Of a stretch of DNA of 64,000 nt, positions 1 to 17,100 are shown one piece after another. Origin of the DNA: Carposina sasakii (Eukaryota > Arthropoda > Insecta > Lepidoptera > Carposinidae); contig CP053157.1 of the NCBI GenBank assembly GCA_014607495.2, positions 5,022,001-5,086,000 of the forward strand, given 5' to 3'. Each line of letters begins with the position of its first letter. Position 1 is the stretch's first letter. A program made the translations under genes and the position numbers. The notes beneath the pieces are model-generated. The model had not been told where the DNA came from. It saw only the letters and a list, made by a program, of their open reading frames with translations, and searched no databases.

Positions 1-403
1 ACAACGAACAGAAATTAGAACATTTAGTCGGTGCACTCTTGAAATGTATTCACCAAGCTACTCTAGCGCACAAACAGAAACTGTTATCTCTGAAAGAACT
101 TCATGCTACTTTTAAGGAAAAGTAAGATTATTTATTTAAAGTTAATGCTAGTTTAATATTAAAAAATGATAAAAAAATACCTGCATAGATTTGGTGTAAT
201 ACCTATACCTATATACTTAAATATAATATCATTACAGATGCGGAGAGATTGAGGCCCAACAAAGAGCTGAAACTGAAGATTTTGCAGATGACTTAGAAGA
301 AGATATCAAAAAGCTGTCAGAGAAACTTATTTTAGAGACAAAAAGAAATAAATGGGAGACTTTGCGTAAGACCTTTTTCCAGGCAATGGAAAATGATTTT
401 TAA
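1..403 (+). CDS. 3' end of an unrecognised coiled-coil protein gene (partial)
   Basis: Two exons are visible. The first runs to position 121 and ends two bases into a codon before a GTAAGA donor. The second starts at 238 after ATTACAG and reads in frame to TAA at 401-403. Together they encode about 95 C-terminal residues, rich in K, E and L, with heptad-like spacing (motifs such as KLEHLVGALLKC and DDLEEDIKKLSEKL), so a coiled coil is likely. The last residues are QAMENDF. A poly(A) signal AATAAA lies at 426-431. The 5' part of the gene is outside the window. I do not recognise the family; a cytoskeletal or centrosome/kinetochore-type scaffold would fit the composition, but that is a guess. 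Confidence 0.7.
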
Positions 404-1449
404 ATTATCTCACCTAGGTACAAATAATAAATCTGCTTTGGAAATATAAGTATAACATAAGTGACAGACAAACCCTACGCATAGGTACTTACCTTACTTT
501 GGAAAATAAATTTTTCGTATTTTGGTTTATAAACTGCATATTTTATTTACATTCCTAGTTATATTACCTATCCTCTAGGTACTTTACCTATCTACCTAAG
601 TAAATAAGTTACCTACTTATCGCTTTATCCAGTTTATTTCTAATAGTTTTAATATGAACTAGTCGGTGTGCTTTATTTCCATTTTTCTGGTGTCCACTGT
701 TGATCCTGGATTACAGGAGTTGCACTGGCAAAATACTGTTTACCTATATATTTTTCGCAGATACTATATAAATTAGGTAAACTAGTCCTAGTATTTAGAT
801 TACATTCCCAAATGTTATAGGTGTGAGAAGGGTGCTCCAGGCTACTTTCATTTAAAATCTTCGCCGGGAAGGCCTGGAGCACCCTTCCCACATTGAGGTG
901 ACCCCGACGTGATTTAAACATGCAACCTTCTGATTAGGAACCCAGCCGCTACATATAATGTACAATTTAAGAAAAATCTGTGTTGTATTTATATTACTCG
1001 TAGACCTATATCTTCAGTACACCAAAGTAGGTAATCATTCATTAGCGATGATTTCCTGAAACTCTAAGTATCACTTAATTAAAGTATATAGTATTCTGTG
1101 CACTTAATAAACGTGAATAGTGCTAGTAGCTATTTAGTTTAGAGTATCAACTGTAAAAGCGCCCAATATCAGTCCGCATACTAAAAATGGCTTAAAAATT
1201 CTTCAAATACTGACTCATTCTATTAACTATGTTATCGCCATAAATAACAAACAATACTGGACCTCACCTACTTACATACATGAACGAAATCCAAGTTCTT
1301 ATTAATCACCACTTTATCTTATCTCCTAGTAGATAAACCGCTTCTGATAAGCACTTTGCAACGAAAGGGTACACCTATTCTACGTAGTGTGATAACTAAT
1401 TTGTTTTATTTCAACGTGTTTGTTGCGTTCCATTGGGATTAAAACAAAA
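404..1449. other. Intergenic DNA between the coiled-coil gene and the small membrane-protein gene
   Basis: No coding region is supported here. A minus-strand open frame around 673-921 has no exon borders or recognisable domain. The one structured item is the inverted repeat listed separately at 827-887. The last 100 bp before 1450 should hold the promoter and 5' UTR of the next gene, but no TATA box is convincing. Confidence 0.5.
827..887. repeat. 16-bp perfect inverted repeat (hairpin)
   Basis: GAAGGGTGCTCCAGGC at 827-842 is matched exactly by its reverse complement at 872-887, leaving a 29-base loop. The stem is GC-rich in an AT-rich background. No transcript or transposon end is recognised around it. 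Confidence 0.75.
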
Positions 1450-3036
1450 ATGGCACAAAGAAAGTCCTTCCTTTTCTATTTTGCTGTTATCTTAGGTGAG
1501 TACCAAGCAAGTGTAATTAAAGGAGTGCCGGATTAGCTCCGAGGCTTAGGTCGATAGGATCATTGTATTTACTTACTCACCTATGTAAATGGGCGTATCT
1601 ACTCGTATAGGCTTATAGGCTCTATCTCTGCTCTCCTACTTCTCCAATGTCGCTGTTGTCGCTAAAAGTTTCAATTTTCAATACAATGTAACTTTTAAAA
1701 AGCGATGGCGCACCGACACGACATAAGCACAACGATATTTTCTAAGTAATAGTTTAGATAGGTAAGCACAAAGATGTAAACCTGAAGAAGGTAGAAATAA
1801 ATTAGCCCTAAGTTTTTACAATGAAAACTTTACACAGTATATAACTTTTACTGTAATTATAAGAATAGGTTCAAATTCTTGGTAGAAAACTACCAAGTAG
1901 TTACGGTAAAATGTAAACACATTAGGTCGATTCCGGCAGTAAAACTTAAACCTAATCTTAGACAGGTCTATCTCTCTCCGTTTAAAATAAATGGCTGAGT
2001 GAAAAGGACAGGTAGGACTAATTTTACGTTTACTGCCGGAATCGTCCATATTAGTGTTGTGTGTTTAGAACTTATTTTCTAAACGTTCTTGTAACATTCT
2101 CTAATATTTACAAATGAAGGCGACGCTTAGTTGTCGCAATGCAGTAAGTATAGTCATCATATCGAGGTATTTACAAGCAGGATTTAACACGAGATGTCAA
2201 TCGCGTCGCGTGCGCAGAATCGAGGAATATTGTAAAGAACAACTCACATAGTACCAGGATAGCAGAAGGTTGCAAAAGGTGTTAAAAGTCGCGTGCGCAC
2301 GTAGAAAGAGTATTCTCTTTCTACGCGTGCGCAGGTATCGGAAGGAAGGACGCAAGATGCTCTAGGGGCCTGGCTAGCAGTGGTGTCCCTCCCACAGTAG
2401 GTTGTTTGATCTTCGCACACTTTTTTACGTCAGTCATTTAGTAGGTATTGTCCTACCCTCAATCTTTTATAAACTTTGTTACTTATATAAACTAATTTTG
2501 TACGGAAAGATTATTCATATCTAGGTACGAGACATCCATACAAATCTAGGTATCATAACGTCAGTATTACTATAATTGGAAGGGCTAATTTGGTTTATTT
2601 GTTTCCAGTAATAATCAGCACCCTTACTCATGAGACAGAAGCCAGAAGGAAAATCCTCAGAGGGAGGAGAGTGATGACAAGGACTTATTATCGTAAGTTT
2701 CCAGTCTTTCCTTGAACCAAGGTCTCAGTAGTAAATATTTACATAACCTAGAGATAGAGATCAAAATCACATAACATACATCATATGTTTTCATACAATT
2801 TAAATACTCGATCTCTGGTATATAGCCAGTTTTAGTAGTAAACTGAACAAAATCAATGAAACATTATTTCCTTGTCAGGTGGCAACGCTGTACCGGCTTG
2901 GGCGATCAGTTTAATGGCCGGCATCGGTATGCTGATGGTCGGTGGCATACTCTACGCGGTAATGAGGAAACTCGTGCTGTCCTCCGAAACAGGCTCCCTC
3001 AACACATACCAGCCGGCAATGCAGAACGAAGTTTAG
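1450..3036 (+). CDS. Small single-pass membrane protein with signal peptide, 95 aa, three exons
   Basis: Exons are 1450-1495, 2609-2692 and 2879-3036. Each border is a GT-AG pair (TTAG|GTGAGT, TTTCCAG|, TATC|GTAAGT, TTGTCAG|) and the phases agree. Exon 1 encodes [15 protein letters not shown], a classic signal-peptide start that continues hydrophobically into exon 2 (VIISTL). Exon 2 carries a strongly basic stretch ([10 protein letters not shown]). Exon 3 gives a second hydrophobic segment ([22 protein letters not shown]) followed by a short tail ending in NEV. After signal cleavage this would be a type I protein of about 70 residues with a basic outside part. The RGRR stretch resembles a proprotein-convertase site. 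I do not recognise the family. The exon structure and codon phases make it a real gene rather than chance frames. Confidence 0.75.
1925..2047. mobile_element. Short palindromic MITE, copy 1 (inside intron 1 of the small membrane gene)
   Basis: The ends are GGTCGATTCCGGCAGT (1925-1940) and its reverse complement near 2032-2047 with one mismatch. A second copy with the same interior (AGGTCTATCTCTCTCCG, ATGGCTGAG) lies at 20688-20822. No coding capacity. Confidence 0.75.
2291..2332. repeat. Strong short hairpin with CG-rich base
   Basis: GCGTGCGCACGTAGAAAGAG and CTCTTTCTACGCGTGCGC flank the loop TATT, with one bulge in an approximately 18-bp stem. It sits in intron 1 of the small membrane-protein gene. 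No homologous copy was seen elsewhere in the window. Confidence 0.65.
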
Positions 3037-3146
3037 ATATAGTTATTTGTAATCTAGATTTAAGATATTCTATCCACAGAACTTTATATTGGTTGTAGTG
3101 AAATTGTAATTTGTCATAATACTTAATTGTAATTTCTATATTTTCC

Positions 3147-3152
3147 AATAAA
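3147..3152 (+). terminator. Poly(A) signal of the small membrane-protein gene
   Basis: AATAAA lies 110 bp after the stop codon. On the opposite strand TTTATT at 3225-3230 would serve the converging U2AF gene, so the two 3' ends nearly meet. Confidence 0.55.
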
Positions 3153-3505
3153 TACTTGTTATTTCTTTTTGTAATTTATAAGATTTCTGAATAAATATTA
3201 AGTCCAAATAAGATAATAATTATCTTTATTTAAATTATTTATTACACTTTTGAGATGTACCTATAGAATAAAATTCATTCACTAAAATGAAATTGTCTTA
3301 CATTGAAGTTAGCAAACAATAATAATTGTTAATTTATCGCTCCTATTGTGTCTAACGCAACAAATATTATTATCAGTTAATTTTCCAAGCCTAATTTAAT
3401 AATATGATGAAACTAGTTTGGAATAAGCGTAATTAAAATTAATTTTTCAACACAAGGTGTTAGCAGTCACGTTAGACGCAAACGAAGCAGGAATAGAAGA
3501 ATGGC

Positions 3506-10518
<7,013 letters not shown>

Positions 10519-10601
10519 TTCACCTTTTTAAATCGACACGAAAATAACCAAATAACGCCGCAATTCGCAAACAAAACCAGAACAAAATGGCGGCGTCCGT
10601 C
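10519..10601 (-). promoter_or_regulatory. U2AF 5' UTR / promoter stretch
   Basis: Only about 80 bp separate the U2AF ATG from a poly(T) run that belongs to a retroposon. The stretch contains GACGCCGCCATTTTGTT on the gene strand (a GCCGCCATTTT-type sequence common near insect and vertebrate TATA-less starts). The core promoter is therefore likely within or just behind these bases. Inference only. Confidence 0.4.
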
Positions 10602-11014
10602 TTTTTTTTTTTTTTTTGTTTAGTTTATCCCGAAGGAAAGGCAAGGGGAACTAAGCCCATACAGCCATTGTCTTTAGTAAATGATTTCTGAATTTATGGG
10701 ATGATAATGATGATGGTGATGAATGGAAACGTCGGGAAAATCCTCAAGAACAAGTGTAAAGTTAGTCAAAATCAAAAATTATTGCAGAAACAACTTACAT
10801 GGGCCCATGAAGAGATCGTATTCCGGTTAAAGTTTTACTCAGCTTACCTGCGTATAAAACCATGCACACGCACTAGATTCACATCACAAGTAATCAAAAT
10901 ATAACTTATCTACCAGAAAACATCACTTTACGGACTCATGCAAGCCATTTACAAATAATTTTTGATTTTCACAAGAAAATTACACCTGCACCCTTCCAGC
11001 TTTTCCCGCCGAAT
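10602..11014 (-). mobile_element. Poly(A)-tailed retroposon, copy A
   Basis: On the minus strand the unit starts at CGGCGGGAAAAGCTGGAAGG. It ends CTTCGGGATAAACTAAACA followed by about 17 A. Six more copies are in the window (11036-11441, 12648-12795, 52493-52900, 52928-53727, 52956-53362, 53923-54334). No coding region is supported. The target duplication is not clear for this copy. Confidence 0.82.
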
Positions 11015-11035
11015 TCCCGTCGGCAGCGCTTTCTA

Positions 11036-11441
11036 GTTGTTAGTTTAGTTTATCCCGGACGAAAGGCAAGAGGAACTAAGCCCATACAGCCATTGTCTTT
11101 AGTAAATGATTTCTGAACATAATGATGGATGATAATGATGATGATGAATGGAAACGTCGGGAAAATCCTCAAGAACAAGTGTAAAGTGAGTCAAAATGAA
11201 AAATTATTGCAGAAACAACTTACATGCGCCCATGAAGAGATCGTAATCCGGCTAAAGTTTTAGTCGGCTTACCTGCGTATAAAACCATGCACACGCCCTA
11301 GATTCACATCACAAGTAATCAAAATATAACTAATCTACCAGAAAACATCACTTTACGGACACATGCAAGCCATTTACAAACAATTGTTGATTTTCACAAG
11401 AAAATTACACCTGCACCCTTCTAGCTTTTCCCGCCGAATCC
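11036..11441 (-). mobile_element. Poly(A)-tailed retroposon, copy B, duplication CAGCGCTTTCTA
   Basis: It is the same ~405-bp unit, in the same orientation as copy A. CAGCGCTTTCTA at 11024-11035 and 11442-11453 is a 12-bp target-site duplication, so B is a separate insertion rather than an unequal-crossover duplicate of A. Its poly(A) has been lost. Confidence 0.8.
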
Positions 11442-12020
11442 CAGCGCTTTCTACTTTGACCAGTGCTGCCAGATTGTACATTACGAAATTATCTCATAGT
11501 ATGAAATCCTACCCCCCCCCCCGAGCTCACGAGTTAAAGAAGTTAGCATTTACCCCCGAATCAAAGAGACGGAATATAATATATGAAACGGACAAGGTAT
11601 CCAATCCGTTGGAATTTAGTGGATTTTAGAGGTAAATTTAAAAATTCTTGGGGATTAAATTGGATGTTCACAAAATTATCGTAGATTTGACAAAAATATC
11701 GTAGAATTGGAACTATAGGTATACTTAGTGTACTGACGTACAGACGACAATCTTCCATACAACGGTCGCCGCCCATTGCATAGTGACCGGTAAAATGATA
11801 GATGACACGAACAGTTTTTTACTAAGCGTTTGTGTATTCAGGCAAAGATATCAAGATTTATAAAGCCTATGATTTATTTCGCTCGTAGTATTAGTACTAT
11901 TATATTTATATATATTTATAAAGGAAAATATTTATGAAATAAAACCATATTATTTATTGAAAGATTTAATTTTGATACCAATATAAAATTTTTTAAAAAT
12001 CATTAATAAAGAAATGGAAA
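11442..12020. other. Intergenic DNA, no gene seen
   Basis: There is an 11-base C run near 11512 and short open frames on both strands without family features or splice sites. Nothing further is supported. Confidence 0.4.
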
Positions 12021-12110
12021 AAATTCCTCACCCGGGTGGGAATCGAACCCACGACCTCTGCATTCCGCGTGTCAGTGCTTTAACCACTGAGCCACCGGGT
12101 CAATTACTCG
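12021..12110 (-). repeat. tRNA-like sequence, SINE head
   Basis: On the minus strand, GTGGCTCAGTGGTTAAAGC (A box) and GTGGGTTCGATTCCCACCCG (T arm and acceptor strand) lie at tRNA spacing. The flank ATTAATAAAGAAATGGAAAA also flanks the tRNA-like core at 17880-17952, which marks both as the same repeat rather than a working tRNA gene. Confidence 0.6.
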
Positions 12111-12320
12111 GATGACGAATTTTACCATCTCTTTTTCTAAATTACATATTGGCAACGTTATTTTTCATCCCGATAGCTACGAGTATACACTAGCCAAATC
12201 TCGGCAAACAAAGCTGAATCCCTCAGCACAATGTTTAAAGATGAAACGATCAACCATATCCTAACGGATTACATTAATGGAGAAGTGTTTTTATAAATTT
12301 ATCTTAGTCAAGATATTATA

Positions 12321-12480
12321 CAGGGTATTTTTTGGTCGTCAACGTTTTTGAATACCACGCATTCTCCTCATCATCACGAACATTTTTCTCCATGGAAGCA
12401 TACCTAGGAAGTGTCTGGTTTCCAAGATATTGAGGTCTAAAGTCTACTTATCAAGTTGCATTTTTTGGCAAAAATGCATG
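12321..12480 (+). mobile_element. Partial Tc1/mariner-type MITE (GGTCGTCAACG family)
   Basis: It starts TACAGGGTATTTTTTGGTCG. It carries the family core (CTCCTCATCATCACGA, TTTTTCTCCATGGAAGCATA, GTGTCTGGTTTCCAA) also found at 24433-24766, 42610-42995 and 44797-44985. The far end is missing. Confidence 0.7.
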
Positions 12481-12647
12481 TAGGCATGACTAACAAACAT
12501 CTTTCCCGATGAAACGTTAGTTTTTCAAACATTTCCTATCAAAAATCCAAGGCAAAAGTTACAGCGCGCGGTGGGTAATGCTACGAGTAGTTCTACTCTA
12601 GCTTCTCGCGCGAAGCACACTAGGCTAACCTAAAAACCTACACTAGG

Positions 12648-12795
12648 CTACACTTGTTCTAGAGGATTTTCCCGGCATTTCCATTCATCATCATCATTAT
12701 CATCCATCCTAAATTTAGAAATCATTTACTAAAGACAATGGCTGTATGGGCTTAGTTCCCCTTGCCTTTCCTTCGGAAAAACTAAAAAATAAATA
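12648..12795 (+). mobile_element. Poly(A)-tailed retroposon, copy C, 5'-truncated
   Basis: Only the last ~150 bp of the unit is present (TTGTTCTAGAGGATTTTCCC to CTTCGGAAAAACTAAAAAAT). 5' truncation with a 3' A-rich end is what target-primed reverse transcription leaves. Confidence 0.75.
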
Positions 12796-14198
12796 AAAAA
12801 CAATAAGCATGTAATCCTCATAAATTAAGAAGTTCAAAAAGGAGATTATCACTCCAGTCTAAGGATAGTTTTTTAATTGTATTGGCTTATTGCTGATATT
12901 ATTTTATTTTACGAAAGCCCACTGACAGCCACTGACCGACACCAATTTCCGATTTCTAAAGTTTTATCATCACAGAGCAAGTGAAAGTTATTTCCAGTTG
13001 TGACTTACATTGCACATCAATGGCTTTGATTACCCAGTTGTCTCATCTCAGTTTACAATTATCTTACAATAATTATTGATCATAGGAAACACAAGAACCC
13101 ATCCTTAGAAATGGTAACGTACATTTTGGTTTAATAATTTTCGGTCATAAAACTATTTGAGATTGTAGTCAATAAATTTGAATAAGTCTATCTCTAAGAT
13201 TTAATCTATTCGTCATATCAATAAAAAATAATAATAGTCTACCAGTTTGAAAATTCCACTATGTATTACATACCTATAATAATCTATATCTTCTATTATT
13301 ATTATACATTATAATAAAAATGTAACGGATCGCTGTCTGTTATATAGGAGACCTTTATGAATGCAAGCAATAGTACCCTAAAGAATGATACTTGATTTTT
13401 TGTCTGTGTGCATGTGCACACTAATCTCAGAAATGGCTGAACCGATTTCGATGCAGTTTTCAGGAATATATTGTGACAGGTCCCACAACATATAGGCTAC
13501 TTTACATCCCGGAAAATTGTTTTTATCCTGGATAATTTCGACATTTTGTTTTTTCTGTAGTCCATGCAGTCGGAGTCACGGGCGTCCACTAGTAAATTAA
13601 TAAGTAAGATAGTATCTTACTTTCTTAATATTATAAAAAATTAGTTAATAAGTAAGATATTGTCTTACTTTCTTAATATTATAAAAACATATTGTGACAT
13701 AGCTTAACTTTTTATTCTCTCACATGATAAGCTAGCATATTCACTGATTATTAACATTTGTGCCTGTTATGCTAAACATGACTAGGGTTGCTAATTTATT
13801 TTTCTTTTTTATTATATTCAAAAACATTGATTTAGTTTACTTAAGATTAGGGCTGCCATCAGTTAAATTCCCCCCCCCCCCCCCGGACACCCTCCAAACC
13901 TACTTAAGACAAACTGTTATACGGAATAAAGTATTTTCACATACTTTTGTTTTTAAATATAGAGTACAATTACCTGTTTATGTGTCTATGTCTATTTATG
14001 TGTCTGTTAACTTTTCATAGAATTATGTCTTATTCTAATGTAAGGGTTTCAATGTGTTACCAAATCAGAGTTATTTTTTATTAAATTTAAATACTTATTC
14101 AAAATCTAAATTTCAGTGTTTCTTGAGTCACCTTGTTATTCTGCAAACAGGTGCATTTCATGGCTCTTTATCTTCATAAGAACATTCTATAATTACAG
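12796..14198 (+). other. Presumed promoter and first-exon region of the MFSD10 gene
   Basis: The first exon found at 14199 has no in-frame ATG, so the start must lie upstream. One candidate is ATG at 13111-13113 followed directly by the donor GTAACG, which would give an initiator-only coding end in the right phase. This is unproven. The stretch also holds a LINE tail (13318-13592), a duplicated 45-bp AT-rich unit (about 13596-13690) and a 16-base C run near 13870. Confidence 0.35.
13318..13592 (+). repeat. LINE 3'-tail fragment
   Basis: It carries the family marks TAACGGATCGCTGTCTGT, AACCGATTTCGATGCAGTTT, ATATTGTGACAGGTCCCAC, ATAGGCTACTTT and the terminal GGGCGTCCACTAGTA. Close copies lie at 44996-45292, 48484-48712 and 50036-50353. 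Confidence 0.75.
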
Positions 14199-17100
14199 GA
14201 CAGTACACAGCAAACCAGCCTTTTGAAACAACGGAACCTTGCACACACTAATAATAATGGAACAATATTGGAAAATACAGAAGAGAAAGCTCCCAAATCT
14301 AATACTAGGATAATCACACTTGTGTTTGTCTCACTACTGTTGGACCTTTTAGCTTTTACAATGATTCTACCTCTAATGCCTTCACTTATGGATTATTACA
14401 GTAAAGAAAGTAAGGGCAATGGTTTATATGCCTTATTGCTGCAAGCTGTAGAGGGTTTTAAAAAGCTAACCGGTGCTCCTGATAGGTTTACATCTGTTCT
14501 CTTTGGAGGAGCTTTGGGATCTTTATACAGTTTTCTACAATTCTTAACTAGCCCGATTGTGGGTAGTCTTTCAGATGCATATGGGAGAAAACCTATGCTG
14601 CTCATCTGTTTGGTAAGTATTGGTTTGAATCAACTGTAAAAAAATTTGTTGTATTTAATAATAAACTTTTATTCATTCTTCGGTAAAAGTAAATATTTTA
14701 TTCTTATAAGAATTTGTCAATTTTTTTAATATCAATTTTTGACCTTAGTATGTATACACTTAATCACACTAATATTATAAAGGCGAAAGTTTGTGAGTGT
14801 GTGAGTTTGTATGTTTGTTACTTCTTCACGTCTAAATGGCTGGAGCGATTTTAATAAAATTTGGCATAGAATTAGCTGACACCCTGGATTAACATATAGG
14901 CTACTTTTTATCCTGGGAAAATAAAAATATACCAGAAAATTTTGACATTTTGTTTTGTCTGCAGTCCACGTGAACGGAGTCGCGGGCAACAGCTAGTACT
15001 GTATATACACTTGATACTGTACAGTTAAGTTTATTCAGGTGTGAAATTTTCTACTTTTAACCTTGTACAATAAATACTAGCAACAAACAAATTAAAGGTG
15101 TTTTATATGCATATTATAATTTACACTTAACTGATAGGTTACATTTTGGTACTGACTAAATAAACCATAAAATACATTATCTGTGTGTGGTCCTACTATT
15201 TTACCAGGGAGTCTTATAACAGGTTGATTTGATAGATAAATTTATCACCAAGACAATAAGTAGTGTCAAATAAAAACAGGATGGATTAAAAATATACAAG
15301 TAATTTGCATTTATTTTACAGGTGGGTATCTCACTATCTCACGCACTATGGAGTTGTGCATCCGCATTCAGTATTTTCGTGTTAGCCCGTATTATTGGCG
15401 GGCTGAGCAAAGCCAATGTCAGCCTTAGCATGGCTGTCGTCGCAGACTTGTCTAATGAGAAGACGAGAGCTAGAGGCATGGTAAGATGTTCCTATTTAAA
15501 GGTTTTATTAGATAACATTTTCTCCCCACCCTATTCATCGCTGCTCGACACCCGCGCAATAATCTCTTCTTCCCTCCTTTATGGTGTACCTGTTGTCTTA
15601 GGTTTTAAAACGGCGCACTAGATATAATACACCAATCCAATCTAGCCCAAAGGAATCATTCTGGATGTGATACATGAGGGAGATATATTTAAAAAGGAAA
15701 TTCCTAGGAAGCTTTTAGCATCCTAACATAGATTTATGCTAGGCAATGTAGCTAACAGATTATGTACTATTGTCACGTCTACATATTTTATCATACCATC
15801 CGATATGTACATAATTATAATAATACTTAACTAAACCAAGAGTGTCTAATGGTAAAACATAGTACCTAAGTGCTGAGTTTACTACTTCCATTCCAAAAGG
15901 GATTTTTGGCTTAAATGATAAGAAGAAGAGAGAAGTAGCCTCTCTAAGTTTCTTGAAATATAAAACTAAGTTTAAAACACAGTTTGATATCTTGTCAATC
16001 TTCATAACATCTCTGCCTATAAGTTAATCGATACCAATATTTTAAGATAACTTCAGATAAGGTAGGTAGGTACTTGATTGTTGTTTTGATTATAATAAAA
16101 CTGAGACGTAGTAAATAAAACATTAAATATGTGTATGTATGTATGTACCTACTATAATTTTATCTTAAGGTTATTGAATTCACGAGCATTATACTTTGTT
16201 GATTATCTTTATGGCTTATACTTACTAATGTCCCGTTTTAGTAAGCAATCAGTTATTGATGATTAAGGATTTTCTAATCTTTGTTTGTCTATCTGCATTT
16301 ACTAACAAATAATGCCAAGCGGAAGATTTTACTTCCTCCATATATTACCATTCCCACTCCCTTATTACCTAACTAGCAAAAGCAAAGCGATAGCGAAAAT
16401 TGTACAAAAAACGCTGATTGCTTGACAAATTCGTATATATTGTACAATTTTCGCTATCGCATTGCTTCGGCTTTGCTATTGCAAATTAGGTAATCAGGGG
16501 GCCAGTTCAATATTGTAGCCTGTGGGCCAAAATATCCATCAGGTTTTTTATTTTGTGTTCAGGAAATAAAGCCTAATTTCGTTGCTTTAATTACTTAACG
16601 AAATGTAATTGCGCCGCCCGGATGTTATCGATTCTTAATCTAAATTTATGCGCCTAGCGGATGTACATATCCGCTGTTCTTTAAGGTAGGCACTCTTTAT
16701 TTGCTTGATTTGGAAAATAACTTTTTTTCGTATAATACTAATAATAATTGCACTACCTACACATTCTCGATAGAAATAGTGGTTAACTGGTAGAGAGTGC
16801 TACAAAGCATTAAGTTCGCCCATGTACACTGTTTAAATGTGCAATAAAGAATTTTTAGATATTAATCTACTCGGCTTTTACCGCCGGTTTTACACTGTAC
16901 ACGGGCCTAAGCCAAGTGTACGTACAGTGTTTACTTCTGATGAGTCGGTATTTTAAAAATTTTGATTTTGATTTTGATATTTAATATGACGGCTTTCTGT
17001 AAAGTTATATAGGTAGCTACTGGGAGATCTAAAGTTTTTAACGATGATCGCAATTGTTTTGGGACAACTCCAGTAGTGGAGATAACTATGGGTACTATTG

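Noticed and set aside
673..921. 82-codon open frame on the minus strand
   Set aside because: No start context, splice sites or family features, and it spans the 827-887 hairpin.
11363..11776. Opposed open frames of 71-88 codons
   Set aside because: They overlap a retroposon copy and a poly(C) run; no domain or exon border.
12029..12101. Functional tRNA gene on the minus strand
   Set aside because: The same flanking words occur around the tRNA-like core at 17880-17952 inside a clear insertion, so both are SINE heads.
13020..13075. ATG at about 13022 (MALITQLSHLSLQ) as the MFSD10 start
   Set aside because: The frame soon meets a stop and the possible donor gives the wrong phase for the exon at 14199.
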